Source: Amycolatopsis sp. WQ 127309
GTDB lineage: Bacteria > Actinomycetota > Actinomycetes > Mycobacteriales > Pseudonocardiaceae
NCBI RefSeq assembly: GCF_023023025.1
Contig: NZ_CP095481.1
Span: forward strand, 1,736,001 to 1,800,000
Length of the DNA stretch: 64,000 nucleotides
Direction of reading: 5' to 3'
Every line of letters begins with the position of its first letter. The first letter of the stretch is position 1. A program made the translations under genes and the position numbers. Positions 26,698 to 37,188 of the stretch are shown piece by piece. The notes below the pieces were generated by a model that saw only the letters and a list, made by a program, of their open reading frames with translations, was not told the origin of the DNA and did not search any database.

Positions 26698-26913
26698 ATG
26701 ACGAACAGCGTGTACACCCCGGAAACCAAGAAGGTCCGCCGCAGCCGCACCGACAAGATGCTCACCGGTGTCTGCGGTGGCTGGTCCCAGTACCTCGGCA
26801 TCGACGCGAACGTGCTGCGCATCGGGCTCGTCGCCGCCGTTTTCCTCTCCGTCGGGATCGCCATCCCGATCTACGTCGCCGCCGCGATCCTGACGCCCGA
26901 AGAAGACTCCTGA
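26698..26913 (+). CDS. PspC domain membrane protein
   Basis: 71-aa protein with a typical PspC domain: a basic segment KKVRRSRTDKMLTGVCGGW followed by YLGIDANVLRIG and one hydrophobic segment ending AAAILTPEE. PspC-type proteins sense or buffer membrane stress, and small stand-alone versions are common in actinobacteria. The ATG at 26698 is used. A strong hairpin 64 nt after the stop isolates the gene from the next one. Confidence 0.85.
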   Translation: MTNSVYTPETKKVRRSRTDKMLTGVCGGWSQYLGIDANVLRIGLVAAVFLSVGIAIPIYVAAAILTPEEDS

Positions 26914-26976
26914 CCGGGGCGGGCGCCGGTTCGCAGGGGGAACCGGTGCCCGCCGGACGATCACGGGGTGTGCAGT

Positions 26977-27013
26977 GAACGGCCCGGACACCAAGGGGAA
27001 GTCCGGGCCGTTC
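26977..27013 (+). terminator. hairpin terminator after the pspC-type gene
   Basis: GAACGGCCCGGAC (26977-26989) pairs perfectly with GTCCGGGCCGTTC (27001-27013) around an 11-nt loop. Its position rules out an upstream start for the following gene. Confidence 0.65.
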
Positions 27014-27085
27014 GGCGTAGCCGACTACGCTGACCGGCCGAAATGCCCCGCGCGAACCCCGTTCGAGGGGTTAGGGTTCGCGGTC

Positions 27086-27418
27086 GTGGATCAAGGGAAC
27101 ACCGGCGGCCGGACGGCCGCGAAGGTCGTCGTCGGGGTCCTGGGTGGGCTCTACCTGCTCGCCGGACTGGGGCTGACCGCCTTCGCCGCCTTCTTCGCGC
27201 TCGCCTTCAACGACACCGGCAGCGCGAGCGTCACCAGGACCGTGCTGTACACCGCCGCGGCGGCGGCGATCTGGATCCTGCTCACCGGGATCGGCGCGAT
27301 CGTCGTCGCCCTCGAAGCGGAAGAAGCGAGCACCGCCTGGCTCGGGGGCCTCGGCGTGCTCGCGCTCGGCGTCGTGATCGTCGGCGCCTTCGCCGTCTGG
27401 TTCTTCACCAAGCCTTAG
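27086..27418 (+). CDS. small membrane protein, unknown function
   Basis: 110-aa protein with three predicted transmembrane helices (about 12-37, 48-67 and 82-105) and little outside the membrane. No family is recognised. The GTG at 27086 is chosen since a terminator-like hairpin precedes it; its ribosome site is weak. A strong bidirectional terminator separates it from groEL. Confidence 0.55.
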   Translation: MDQGNTGGRTAAKVVVGVLGGLYLLAGLGLTAFAAFFALAFNDTGSASVTRTVLYTAAAAAIWILLTGIGAIVVALEAEEASTAWLGGLGVLALGVVIVGAFAVWFFTKP

Positions 27419-27431
27419 CGGACAACGAAAA

Positions 27432-27464
27432 AGCCCGGCCCGCCGAAGCGGACCGGGCTCTTTT
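27432..27464. terminator. bidirectional intrinsic terminator between a membrane-protein gene and groEL
   Basis: A 12-bp stem (27432-27443 with 27448-27459, one mismatch) with CGAA tetraloop is followed by TCTTTT on the plus strand and preceded by GAAAAA, which is a T-run on the minus strand. Confidence 0.85.
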
Positions 27465-27474
27465 CAGGCGTGGC

Positions 27475-29300
<1,826 letters not shown>

Positions 29301-29308
29301 GTCCGTGT

Positions 29309-29335
29309 TTAGCACTCTCGGGGGGAGAGTGCAAG
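29309..29335. promoter_or_regulatory. CIRCE operator 2 (HrcA site)
   Basis: TTAGCACTC-N9-GAGTGCAAG, whose left arm is the exact CIRCE consensus. Its centre is 35 bp from CIRCE 1. Double CIRCE sites upstream of groEL are known in actinobacteria. Confidence 0.92.
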
Positions 29336-29360
29336 AAGACCTGCTCAGGGCCGCACGATT

Positions 29361-30857
29361 TCAGGAGCTCGGCTTGATGGAGATCGACGAAGGGGGCGCG
29401 TTGAGCGAGGACGTCGGGTTGCCCTGGGAGTCGCCCGGGCCGACCGGGATGTTGGGCGCGGTCGTCTGGCTGCCGCCGCCGCTGTCGCCGCCGGTGAACA
29501 GGATGATCGCCGTCACGATGGCGCCGATCACCACGACCGCGCCGAGCACGATCCAGATCCACTTGGCGTTGCCGCTCTTGGCCTGGTGGAACGCGCCCGC
29601 TCCGCCCGCGGGCATCGGGGGGCGCAGGCGCATCGGGTCGCCGGGCGGGCCGTAGCCGGGCGGCGGGCCCTGCGGGGGCATGCCCTGCTGCTGCTGGTAG
29701 CCGTACGGGCCCTGCGGCGGCATCCCCTGCGGCGGGCCCTGCTGGGGGTAGCCGTAGCCGGGGGGCGGGCCCTGCGGCGGGCCACCAGGGCCGCCGAGGC
29801 CGCCGGGACCACCGGGGCCCTGCGGTCCGGGCTGCTGCCCGTAACCGGGCTGCTGCTGTCCTCCGTACGGGTGCACGGGGGCCCCCTCTCCCTGCTGCGG
29901 TGCCGTGGTCTGGTGCGGTCCCTGTTGTACCTGACCAGGACGCTGCGGCGCGGGGATTCCACCCGGATTGGTCCCCGGGGACCCGGGCGGACCGGGCGGG
30001 GTGTCCGACGCCGCCTGGGCGCCGAGCGCGCGGCGGGCGGCCGCGACCATCTCGACGCAGCTGGCGTAGCGGTCGGCCGGGCTCTTCGCCATCCCCTTGC
30101 GGATGACCTCGTCGATCGCCGGGGGCAGCGCGACGGCGCGGGAGATGGCGGGCGGCTCGCCGTTGAGGTGCCCCTTGATCACCGTCGGCACGTCGCCCTT
30201 GAACGGCGGGCTGCCGGTGAGGCAGGCGTAGAGGACGCACGTGAGCGCGTACTGGTCGGTGCGCCCGTCCAGCGGCTCGCCGCGCAGGTGCTCCGGCGCC
30301 GCGTAGGTGGGCGAGCCGAGGAAGTCGCCGCCGCGGGTGCGGTGGCCGGTCGCGCCGCGGCGCGTCAGCCCGAAGTCGGCGACGTACACGTGTTCGCGCG
30401 AGGTCTCCTTCTTCGTCACGAGCACGTTGGCCGGCTTGACGTCCAGGTGGACCAGACCACGGTTGTGCAGGGTGTCGAGCGCGTCCGCGACCTGGTCGAG
30501 CATGGTCAGCGCGCGCGAGGGCGCGATCGGGCCGCCGGCGATCAGGCCGGCGAGGTCGCCGCCGTCGACCATGCGCATGGCGATGTAGAGCATCCCGTCG
30601 AGCTCGCCGAAGTCGTACAGCGGCACGACGTTGGCGTGGTCGATCGCGGACGTGTTGCGCGCCTCGTCGACGAACCGCTCGCGGAACTCGGCGTCGGTCC
30701 CGAGGTGGTCGCCGATGACCTTCAGCGCCACTTTCCGGCCCAGGCGCACGTCGGTGGCCTTGTAGGTCACGCTCATGCCGCCCTTGCCGAGCACTCCGTC
30801 GATGCGGTAGTTGCCCAGCCGGCGACCGGTGAGGTCCCCCGACACATCGCCTGTCAC
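29361..30857 (-). CDS. membrane Ser/Thr protein kinase (PknB-like architecture)
   Basis: 498-aa kinase. The kinase domain covers about 13-275: glycine loop [17 protein letters not shown] lysine VALKVIG, catalytic loop [17 protein letters not shown] and APE in [10 protein letters not shown]. The usual HRD is HLD here, so it is a non-RD kinase that may not need activation-loop phosphorylation. A long Pro/Gly/Gln-rich linker (about 280-420) leads to one transmembrane helix ([20 protein letters not shown]) and a short extracellular tail without PASTA repeats. It is a monocistronic gene upstream of groEL on the same strand, with the CIRCE region between. Confidence 0.9.
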   Translation of the reverse strand: MTGDVSGDLTGRRLGNYRIDGVLGKGGMSVTYKATDVRLGRKVALKVIGDHLGTDAEFRERFVDEARNTSAIDHANVVPLYDFGELDGMLYIAMRMVDGGDLAGLIAGGPIAPSRALTMLDQVADALDTLHNRGLVHLDVKPANVLVTKKETSREHVYVADFGLTRRGATGHRTRGGDFLGSPTYAAPEHLRGEPLDGRTDQYALTCVLYACLTGSPPFKGDVPTVIKGHLNGEPPAISRAVALPPAIDEVIRKGMAKSPADRYASCVEMVAAARRALGAQAASDTPPGPPGSPGTNPGGIPAPQRPGQVQQGPHQTTAPQQGEGAPVHPYGGQQQPGYGQQPGPQGPGGPGGLGGPGGPPQGPPPGYGYPQQGPPQGMPPQGPYGYQQQQGMPPQGPPPGYGPPGDPMRLRPPMPAGGAGAFHQAKSGNAKWIWIVLGAVVVIGAIVTAIILFTGGDSGGGSQTTAPNIPVGPGDSQGNPTSSLNAPPSSISIKPSS

Positions 30858-30924
30858 GCCCGGCAGCCTAACGCCCCTGGTTCGGCGGCTGCCGGGGGTT
30901 GGCCCAACAGGTCAACAGCGGTGG

Positions 30925-31131
30925 CTACGACACCTTCCGCACGTCGGCCGCCTGGCTTCTGCCGTCCCGGCCGGACTGCACTTCGAACTCGACCCGATCG
31001 CCTTCGTCCAAAGTGCGGAATCCGTCAGCCTGAATGGCGGAATAGTGCACGAAGACGTCCGGTCCTTCGGTCGATTCGATGAACCCGTAGCCCTTTTCCG
31101 AGTTGAACCATTTGACGGTGCCGACAGTCAC
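30925..31131 (-). CDS. cold-shock domain protein
   Basis: 68-aa nucleic-acid-binding protein with RNP1 KGYGFIE and RNP2 VFVHYS, beginning [11 protein letters not shown]. The GTG at 31131 is 5 nt after GGGAGGG. Such proteins melt RNA structure or act as RNA chaperones, not only in the cold. The C-terminal segment with [12 protein letters not shown] is the usual actinobacterial form. It lies between the kinase and AIM24 genes on the same strand but with its own ribosome site and spacing. Confidence 0.93.
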   Translation of the reverse strand: MTVGTVKWFNSEKGYGFIESTEGPDVFVHYSAIQADGFRTLDEGDRVEFEVQSGRDGRSQAADVRKVS

Positions 31132-31243
31132 GGCGCCCTCCCTCAGCACACAAGGATCCGCTGGCCCAGCGTAGGCCAGCGGCGCGAGTGACAATCACGC
31201 TACCGGAATTATTCCCCTCGGCAATGGGCAATTCGTCTGAAGA

Positions 31244-31867
31244 TCACGCACCGGAAAGGCGCCGGTTGCGCGCGTGCACGAGCACCGTCCCGGGCCCCGC
31301 GAAGTCGACCGCCAGTCCTTCCCCGGTGCGCACCGACTGCGGGCCGCCGGGGTCGAGCGCGCGCAGCCGGCACTGCACGGTGTCGGGGTAGGCCAGCAGG
31401 TAGTCCGGCCGGACGGTGACCAGCTCGCCCTGGGCGAGCTCGAACGCGTCCACCGGCCCGGGCGCGGCCAGCACGAGCGGCCCGGTTCCGCTGTAGTGCT
31501 CGAGGAACCCCGCGTCGGCGCCGAAGAGCTGCTGCAACGGCGTCCAGCCGGGGTCGTGGCGGACGGCCGAGGGCCGCACCAGCACGGCCTCACGGTGCAC
31601 GGACCAGCCCGTGCCGCCGCGCAGCTCCAGCGGGTAGACGTCGCCGGGGCGCAGCGGCGCGAAGTCGATCCAGCCACCGTCGGACGGCGCGGTGTACACG
31701 GCCATCGTCGCCTTGCCCACCCGGACGCCGCCGCGGCCCGCCGCCGTCTCGGTGACGCCGAAGCGGCTGGCGAGCAGCGTTTCCGGCACGGCCTGCACGG
31801 CCTCACCCGGGTCGAGCAGCACGCGGGCGACGCCGAAGCCCGGCGTGTGCCGGGTCTGGACGCGCAT
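31244..31867 (-). CDS. AIM24 family protein (second of a pair)
   Basis: 207-aa beta-rich protein of the AIM24/TRAP-like family. It shares with its upstream neighbour the start MRVQTRHTPGFGVARVLL and the closing pattern TGEGLAVDFAGPGTVLVHARN. Its start overlaps the stop of the neighbour by one base (TGATG), so translation is coupled. It is more diverged and lacks the glycine-rich GGIMKGLGRAF segment of the neighbour. Function in bacteria is unknown. Confidence 0.82.
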   Translation of the reverse strand: MRVQTRHTPGFGVARVLLDPGEAVQAVPETLLASRFGVTETAAGRGGVRVGKATMAVYTAPSDGGWIDFAPLRPGDVYPLELRGGTGWSVHREAVLVRPSAVRHDPGWTPLQQLFGADAGFLEHYSGTGPLVLAAPGPVDAFELAQGELVTVRPDYLLAYPDTVQCRLRALDPGGPQSVRTGEGLAVDFAGPGTVLVHARNRRLSGA

Positions 31868-32544
31868 CAGCGGGACGGGACGTGCGAGATGATCCAGCTG
31901 ATCAGCGCGGACGGGTTGCGCGTCTGCGTCATGATCTGGCCGGGGCCGACGAAGTCGAAGACGAGGCCTTCACCGCTCTTCATGGACTGGATGATGCCGG
32001 TCGCGACCTTCCGGATCTGGTACTGCACGGTGTCGGCGTAGGCGACGACGTGCCCGGTGTCGACGGTGACCATCTCGCCCGGCTGCAGGGTCATGGTCTC
32101 GACCGCGCCGTAGCAGCTGACGAGCAGCTCGCCCTGGCCGGTCGCGTGCGTCAGGAAGCCGCCTTCGCCGCCCATCAGGTTCTTCATCCCGCCCCACTTG
32201 GTCTCGGTCTGCACGCCGTGCGACGACGCGAGCCAGCAGCCGCGGGTGACGGCCCAGCCGGTGCGGCCGTCGAGCGTGATCGTCTGGATGTCGCCGGGCA
32301 GGTTGGCCGCGACGTCGACCCAGCCGCCGTTCTGCGGCGCGGTGAAGGTGGAGATGAAGAAGGACTCACCGGAGAGGAAGGCGCGGCCGAGGCCCTTCAT
32401 GATGCCGCCCTGCGCCTGGGACTGGACCTGCACGCCGTAGCTGGTGGCCATCATCGCGCCGGACTCCACCTGGCACGGTTCCCCCGGCGCCAGCATCAGC
32501 CGGGCGACGGCGAAAGAGGGCTGGTTGCGGACTCGGACCTGCAT
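31867..32544 (-). CDS. AIM24 family protein (first of a pair)
   Basis: 225-aa protein with the AIM24 core: MQVRVRNQPSFAVARLML, CQVESGAMMATSYGV, GGIMKGLGRAFLSGESFF, TLQPGEMVTVDTGHVVAY and SGEGLVFDFVGPG. The ATG at 32544 is preceded by GGGGAG. The fold resembles a tandem beta-helix found in the yeast mitochondrial protein Aim24; bacterial roles are not established. It is divergent from moeA and leads a two-gene operon. Confidence 0.87.
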   Translation of the reverse strand: MQVRVRNQPSFAVARLMLAPGEPCQVESGAMMATSYGVQVQSQAQGGIMKGLGRAFLSGESFFISTFTAPQNGGWVDVAANLPGDIQTITLDGRTGWAVTRGCWLASSHGVQTETKWGGMKNLMGGEGGFLTHATGQGELLVSCYGAVETMTLQPGEMVTVDTGHVVAYADTVQYQIRKVATGIIQSMKSGEGLVFDFVGPGQIMTQTRNPSALISWIISHVPSR

Positions 32545-32617
32545 GCGTTCTCCCCTAAGCGTGCTCTCAGACGACGCAGAGTCTTGCACGGCACCCCGCA
32601 GGGGGGAGGATGGTCCG

Positions 32618-33811
32618 GTGATCTCCGTCGACGACTACCGGGAGCGGATCACCGCGCTCCTGGGCACCGCTCCCGCGACCGTCCTCCCGCTCGCCGACGC
32701 GGCCGGCCTCGTGCTGGCCGAGGACGTGCCGGCGAGGGTTTCCCTGCCACCGTTCGACAACTCCGCGATGGACGGCTACGCGGTCCGCGCCGCCGATGTC
32801 ACAACGTCCCCGGTGACGCTGCCGGTCGCCGACGACATCCCGGCGGGCCGGGTCGACGTCGGCACCCTCGAGCCGGGCACCGCGCACCGGATCATGACCG
32901 GCGCGCCGCTGCCGCCGGGCGCGGACGCGGTCGTGATGGTGGAGGACACCGACGGTGGCACGGAGACCGTGACGATCACCGCCGAGGCCCGCGAAGGCGC
33001 GCACATCCGGCGGCTCGGGGAAGACGTCGTCGCCGGGAGCCTCGCGCTGGCCGCCGGGACCGTGCTGGGGCACTCGCACCTGGGGCTGGCCGCCGCGGTC
33101 GGGCTCGCCGAGGTGCGCGTGCACCGGCCGCTGCGGGTGCTCGTCGCCTCCACCGGCACCGAGCTGGTCGACGCGCCGGCGCCGCTGCGCCACGGCCAGA
33201 TCTACGAGTCCAACAGCGTCATGCTGGCGGCGGCGATCCGCGAGCTCGGCTGCGAGGTCGAGGTGGTCCGCAGCGTCGTCGACGACGTCGAGGAGTTCCG
33301 CAAGGTCATCGAGCCGCGGCTGGCCGGCGCCGACCTGCTGGTCACCTCCGGCGGCGTCAGCGCCGGCGCGTACGAAGTGGTGAAGGACGCGCTCACCGGG
33401 CAGGGCGTCGAGTTCCGGAAGGTCGCGATGCAGCCGGGCGGGCCGCAGGGCAACGGGCGCTGGCACGGCGTGCCGGTCGTGACGCTGCCCGGCAACCCGG
33501 TGAGCGTGCTGGTTTCGTTCGAGGCGTTCCTGCGCCCCGCGCTGCTGGCCGCGCTCGGCCACACCGACGTCTCCCGCCGGCGGGTGCGGGCCCGGCTCAC
33601 CGAGGCGATGAGCTCGCCGCCCGGGCGCCGCCAGTACCGCCGCGGCGTGTTCACGCTGTCGGAGCGGGAGGTCACCGGGGTCGTCGGGCCGCACGGCGGC
33701 CCGGGGTCGCACCTGCTGGCCGCGTTCACCCAGGCCAACTGCCTGATCGTGCTGCCGGAGGACGTCAGCTCGGCTGCGGTTGGCGACGAGGTGGACGTCC
33801 TGCTGCTGTGA
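32618..33811 (+). CDS. moeA: molybdopterin molybdenumtransferase MoeA
   Basis: 397-aa cytosolic enzyme inserting molybdate into adenylylated molybdopterin. Motifs: PFDNSAMDGYAVR near residue 47, RIMTGAPLPPGADAVV, ESNSVML, VTSGGVSAGAYEVVKDAL and VTLPGNPVSVLVSFEAF. The GTG at 32618 follows GGGGGGAGGA. Gene order (groEL2, moeA2, psd, pssA, ATPase) matches M. tuberculosis, so it corresponds to MoeA2. Its last 47 bp overlap the convergent MFS gene. Confidence 0.93.
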   Translation: MISVDDYRERITALLGTAPATVLPLADAAGLVLAEDVPARVSLPPFDNSAMDGYAVRAADVTTSPVTLPVADDIPAGRVDVGTLEPGTAHRIMTGAPLPPGADAVVMVEDTDGGTETVTITAEAREGAHIRRLGEDVVAGSLALAAGTVLGHSHLGLAAAVGLAEVRVHRPLRVLVASTGTELVDAPAPLRHGQIYESNSVMLAAAIRELGCEVEVVRSVVDDVEEFRKVIEPRLAGADLLVTSGGVSAGAYEVVKDALTGQGVEFRKVAMQPGGPQGNGRWHGVPVVTLPGNPVSVLVSFEAFLRPALLAALGHTDVSRRRVRARLTEAMSSPPGRRQYRRGVFTLSEREVTGVVGPHGGPGSHLLAAFTQANCLIVLPEDVSSAAVGDEVDVLLL

Positions 33812-35018
33812 CCGGGAAGTCGCGCAGCCTCCGGAACGGCGCGAGGATCGGGAGCGCGGCGACCAGCACGACGGACGCCACCCACAGCGTCTCGCGGACG
33901 CCGATCACCTCGCCGAGCACCCCGCCGAGGACCCCGGCCAGCGGGATCGTCCCGTAGGCGGCGAGCGAGGCGCTCGAAGTGATCCGGCCGAACAGCTCCG
34001 GCGGGCAGTACCCCTGCCGGAACGTCGTGGTGAGCACGTTCGACGCGACGACGCCCGCGCAGACGCCGAACACGCCGAGGACGAACAGCGACAGCCGCCA
34101 GCCCGGTCCGCTCAGCGGCCCGAGCACCATCATCGGCGCCGCGGCCACCTCGCACAGCAGGAACGCGCGGGCGGTGCCGAAGCGCGCGCCGAGCCGTCCG
34201 GCCAGCGCCGCACCGAGGACCCCGCCCAGCCCGGCCAGTGCCAGGACCAGGCCGACCAGGCCGGGGCCGGCGCCCAGGGTGCGGGACAGGAAGACGATCT
34301 GGATGGAGCTGTAGCCGGTCAGCGCGAGGTTGGACACCGCACCGAACACCATCAGCGAGCGCAGGTACCGGTCACCGGCGACGAACCGCAGGCCCACGGC
34401 GATCTGGCTGCGCAACGGCGTGCGCTCGACCGGGACGACCGCCTCGCGGACGCGGATCGCCCGCACGCACAGCACGGAGACGCCGAAGCTGACGGCGTCG
34501 GCCAGCACCCCGCTGACCGGGCCGAACGCCTGCGCCAGCACCCCGGCCAGGCCGGGGCCGCCGACCTGCGTCGCGGATTCGCTGCCCTGCAGCTTGGCGT
34601 TGGCTTCCAGCAGGTCCTCGCGGCCGAGCAGTGCCGGCAGGTAAGCCCGGTAGGCGAGGGTGAAGAACACCTTCGCGACGCCGCCGAGCAGCGCGGCCAC
34701 CAGCAGGTACGCCATGGTCAGCGCGCCGAACGCGGCGGCGAGCGGGACGCTGCCGAACACCGCCATGGACACCGTGTTGCAGGCCAGCATCACCGGCCGC
34801 TTCGGCAGCCGGTCGACCCACGCGCCGGCGGGCAGGCCGATCACCAGCCACGGCAGCCAGGCCACCGCCGTCAGCAGCGCGACCTGGAACGTGGACGCCC
34901 CCAGCGTGATCACCGCGACCAGCGGCAACGCCGTGCTCGCGACCATGCTGCCGAGCATGCTGGTGGTCTCGCCGGTCCACAGCAGCCGGAAGTCGCGGTT
35001 CCCCCAGAGCCCCTTCAC
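33765..35018 (-). CDS. MFS transporter (MDR-type exporter)
   Basis: 417-aa integral membrane protein with about 12 helices in two halves, beginning GLWGNRDFRLLWTGETTSMLG and with the loop motif GAWVDRLPKRPVM between helices 2 and 3, typical of DHA3-type exporters (MFS_3). The substrate is unknown. The start overlaps the ArsR-type regulator stop (ATGA), so the regulator and exporter form an operon. The 3' end lies inside moeA by 47 bp. Confidence 0.87.
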   Translation of the reverse strand: MKGLWGNRDFRLLWTGETTSMLGSMVASTALPLVAVITLGASTFQVALLTAVAWLPWLVIGLPAGAWVDRLPKRPVMLACNTVSMAVFGSVPLAAAFGALTMAYLLVAALLGGVAKVFFTLAYRAYLPALLGREDLLEANAKLQGSESATQVGGPGLAGVLAQAFGPVSGVLADAVSFGVSVLCVRAIRVREAVVPVERTPLRSQIAVGLRFVAGDRYLRSLMVFGAVSNLALTGYSSIQIVFLSRTLGAGPGLVGLVLALAGLGGVLGAALAGRLGARFGTARAFLLCEVAAAPMMVLGPLSGPGWRLSLFVLGVFGVCAGVVASNVLTTTFRQGYCPPELFGRITSSASLAAYGTIPLAGVLGGVLGEVIGVRETLWVASVVLVAALPILAPFRRLRDFPVTAAGRPPRRQPQPS

Positions 35019-35575
35019 GGCTTGCCCAGCGAAACCCGCGCGGCGAAGAAGACAGGACGGCGCTCGACGCCGTCACCCGGTTCGGTGCGGCTCTCGAACT
35101 CGGTCAGCAGCAGCAGGACCCGCTCGTTCAGCTCCTCGAGGTCCGCGACCGACAGCCGCATCCACGTGTCGGTGCTGAACGCCGAGCCGCGCCACGGCTC
35201 CGGGTAGGTCTCGCGGTTCGCGATCCAGTCGCGCGCGATCGCCGTCTGGTGGTCGAGGGTCAGCACCTCGGCGGCCTCCGCGATCGGGTCGCCCGGGAAG
35301 TCCTCGGCCGCCCACCGGATGGTCTTCACCGTGCGCTTCCACCAACGTTCCCGCTGGTCACGGGCCAGTTCAGGCGCCTCCTCGACCAGCTTGGCCGCGG
35401 CCAGCACCTTCATGTGGTGGCTGATGTTGCCGACCGCCTGGTCGGTCTTGCCCGCCAGCATCGACGCCGTAGCCGGGCCGTCCAGGTGGAGCAGCTCCAT
35501 CAGCCGCCGCCGCAGCGGGTGCGACACCGCCGCCAGCACCTTCGAATCCCGGATGTTCCGGACCTCATCGCTCAT
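35015..35575 (-). CDS. ArsR-type winged-helix transcriptional regulator
   Basis: 186-aa regulator; the ATG at 35575 (MSDEVRNIRDSK) is preferred to a longer frame. The helix-turn-helix lies at about 14-80 (AAVSHPLRRRLMELLHLDGP to SHHMKVLAAAKLVEEAP), followed by a helical sensor domain (helix_turn_helix_5/YnfL-like). It controls probably itself and the exporter that overlaps it. A 22-bp palindrome lies 16 bp upstream of its start. The inducer is unknown. Confidence 0.85.
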   Translation of the reverse strand: MSDEVRNIRDSKVLAAVSHPLRRRLMELLHLDGPATASMLAGKTDQAVGNISHHMKVLAAAKLVEEAPELARDQRERWWKRTVKTIRWAAEDFPGDPIAEAAEVLTLDHQTAIARDWIANRETYPEPWRGSAFSTDTWMRLSVADLEELNERVLLLLTEFESRTEPGDGVERRPVFFAARVSLGKP

Positions 35576-35590
35576 GACGCACAAGAGTAG

Positions 35591-35612
35591 TTGTACAATA
35601 ACTATTGTGCAA
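35591..35612. promoter_or_regulatory. operator-like palindrome of the ArsR/MFS operon
   Basis: The 22-bp element has arms TTGTACAATA and TATTGTGCAA that are inverted with one mismatch. It is very A+T-rich against the surroundings and sits at the promoter of the regulator. A further TTGTACA lies at 35619-35625. Confidence 0.65.
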
Positions 35613-35647
35613 TGTCTCTTGTACATCTGTTCCCGTAAGCTCCCGGC

Positions 35648-35932
35648 ATGGGTTTCGTCGCATGGGTCATCTTCGGCGCGCTCGTCGGCTGGGCGGCCAA
35701 CCTGGTCGTCGGCGGCCGGGACCGACGCCGGCAGGGATGCCTGGTCAGCGTGCTGGTGGGCGTGGTCGGCGCGGCCCTCGGCGGGCTGATCTACCGGCTC
35801 GCGACCGGCCAGGCGAAGTCGTTCGACTTCGACTTCCCCAGCTTCGGCGTGGCCATCCTGGGCGCCGTCGTGCTGCTGGCGATCCTGCGGCTCCTCAGCG
35901 GGATCGGCCGGCGCTCGGGCGACCGTTCGTAA
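35648..35932 (+). CDS. GlsB/YeaQ/YmgE family stress membrane protein
   Basis: 94-aa protein with the family start MGFVAWVIFGALVGWAANLVVGG and helices at about 3-22, 32-50 and 66-84. Homologues are small stress-induced inner-membrane proteins of unknown activity (transglycosylase-associated in old annotations). It is divergent from the ArsR-type regulator and shares the 73-bp promoter region with the palindrome. Confidence 0.87.
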   Translation: MGFVAWVIFGALVGWAANLVVGGRDRRRQGCLVSVLVGVVGAALGGLIYRLATGQAKSFDFDFPSFGVAILGAVVLLAILRLLSGIGRRSGDRS

Positions 35933-35971
35933 CAGTTGCCGGACGAACCGTGGTCAACACGGCGTCCGCCA

Positions 35972-36196
35972 CTAAAGTGTGTCCTTCGGTGCTTCTTTCA
36001 GGCCCTGATTCCGCGGCCGGGTGCATGCGCCGTCGGGGGGTGCATGCACCCGGCTTCGTCTCAGCGCTTCGATGACCACGTCCACCGCGTGGTCCGGGTC
36101 GACGAGCGACGGCATCGGCACCTCGGTGATGTCCCGGCGCCACGCGCCGAGCAGCTCGGTGAGCTGAGCGTCGGCGGCTTCGCGGCGGTCGGTCAT
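35972..36196 (-). CDS. small hypothetical protein
   Basis: 74-aa soluble protein. The ATG at 36196 is preceded by GTGAGG. The N-terminal 48 residues look like a real helical protein (TDRREAADAQLTELLGAW, DHAVDVVIEALRRS). The C-terminal 20-odd residues read through a perfect 12-bp inverted repeat, so the frame may have been extended by a repeat that removed an earlier stop. It is convergent with the GlsB-type gene. No family recognised. Confidence 0.5.
   Translation of the reverse strand: MTDRREAADAQLTELLGAWRRDITEVPMPSLVDPDHAVDVVIEALRRSRVHAPPDGACTRPRNQGLKEAPKDTL
36017..36053. terminator. hairpin in the 3' end of the small hypothetical gene
   Basis: CCGGGTGCATGC (36017-36028) pairs perfectly with GCATGCACCCGG (36042-36053), 13-nt loop. 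It lies between convergent genes and may terminate one or both, although it is inside the minus-strand frame. Confidence 0.5.
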
Positions 36197-36453
36197 CGGT
36201 CCTCACAGGTCTGGCGGGGATGCGTGCGGCAGCGCCCCGAACGGCGTCAACTACCCAGAGTTATCGCAGACTTCGACCTTGCGTTACCGAGAAGCCGGCA
36301 CTCCCACCCGTGCCGGGGACACCCTCACGGAGGAGCCCGGCGGTACCGGACCAGACCCCCACCAGGGGCAGCGGTAGCGTGGTGGCGCCCGTACGCGGCC
36401 GCCGGAACCCCGGCGTCACCCGCCCTCACGACACGAAACCAGGGGACCCGACC

Positions 36454-37185
36454 ATGAGCGGCAACCGGCCGGAATCCGCCGGCAATCCCGTCGCCCACGC
36501 CCTCCAGCTCGCCCGCGAGACGCTGCCGCCGATGCACCCGGCCGGTCGCCCGTTCGTGGCGGGCGGCGCGGTCGCGACGCTGGTCGCCCGCCGGTTCTCC
36601 AAGCGCCTGGGCGTCCTCGGCGCGCTGACGACCGTGGCGATGGCCGCGTTCTTCCGCGAGCCGAAGCGGGTCCCGCCGCCGCGCGACGGCGTCGCGCTGG
36701 CCTCGGCCGACGGTCTCGTCTCCCTGATCGAGGAAGCCGTCCCGCCCGCCGAGCTCGGCCTGCCCGCCGAGCCGCGGCTGCGCGTGTCGGTGTTCCTCTC
36801 GGTGTTCGACGTGCACGTCCAGCGCGTGCCGGCGAACGGCGTGATCGAGCGCGTCGCCTACCGGCCGGGCAAGTTCCTCTCCGCGGACCTGGACAAGGCG
36901 AGCGAGGACAACGAACGCAACTCCGTGCTGATGCGCACCGAAGACGGCCACGAGCTCGTCGTCGTGCAGATCGCCGGGCTGGTCGCGCGCCGCATCCTCT
37001 GCGAGATCCGCGAGGGCGACAAGGTCGGCGCCGCCGCGACGTACGGCATCATCCGCTTCGGCTCCCGGGTCGACCTCTACCTCCCGCCGGGTTCGCGGGT
37101 GCTGGTCGCGAAGGGCCAGCGCACGGTCGGCGGCGAGACGGTGATCGCGGAACTCCCTGCGGCTGTGTCCGATTCGAAGGGCTGA
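36454..37185 (+). CDS. psd: phosphatidylserine decarboxylase proenzyme
   Basis: 243-aa enzyme converting phosphatidylserine to phosphatidylethanolamine. Autocleavage at the Gly-Ser bond (FGS, residues 202-204) makes the pyruvoyl cofactor. D86 in ASADG and H121 in FDVHVQR are the expected helpers of cleavage and catalysis. The N-terminal region has a hydrophobic membrane segment. pssA starts 3 nt after the stop, so substrate and product enzymes form one operon. Confidence 0.95.
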   Translation: MSGNRPESAGNPVAHALQLARETLPPMHPAGRPFVAGGAVATLVARRFSKRLGVLGALTTVAMAAFFREPKRVPPPRDGVALASADGLVSLIEEAVPPAELGLPAEPRLRVSVFLSVFDVHVQRVPANGVIERVAYRPGKFLSADLDKASEDNERNSVLMRTEDGHELVVVQIAGLVARRILCEIREGDKVGAAATYGIIRFGSRVDLYLPPGSRVLVAKGQRTVGGETVIAELPAAVSDSKG

Positions 37186-37188
37186 CCC

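Noticed and set aside
30451..30470. Additional dre-like site TGGACCAGACCA
   Set aside because: It matches the core at only 10 of 12 positions and is in the middle of the kinase coding region.
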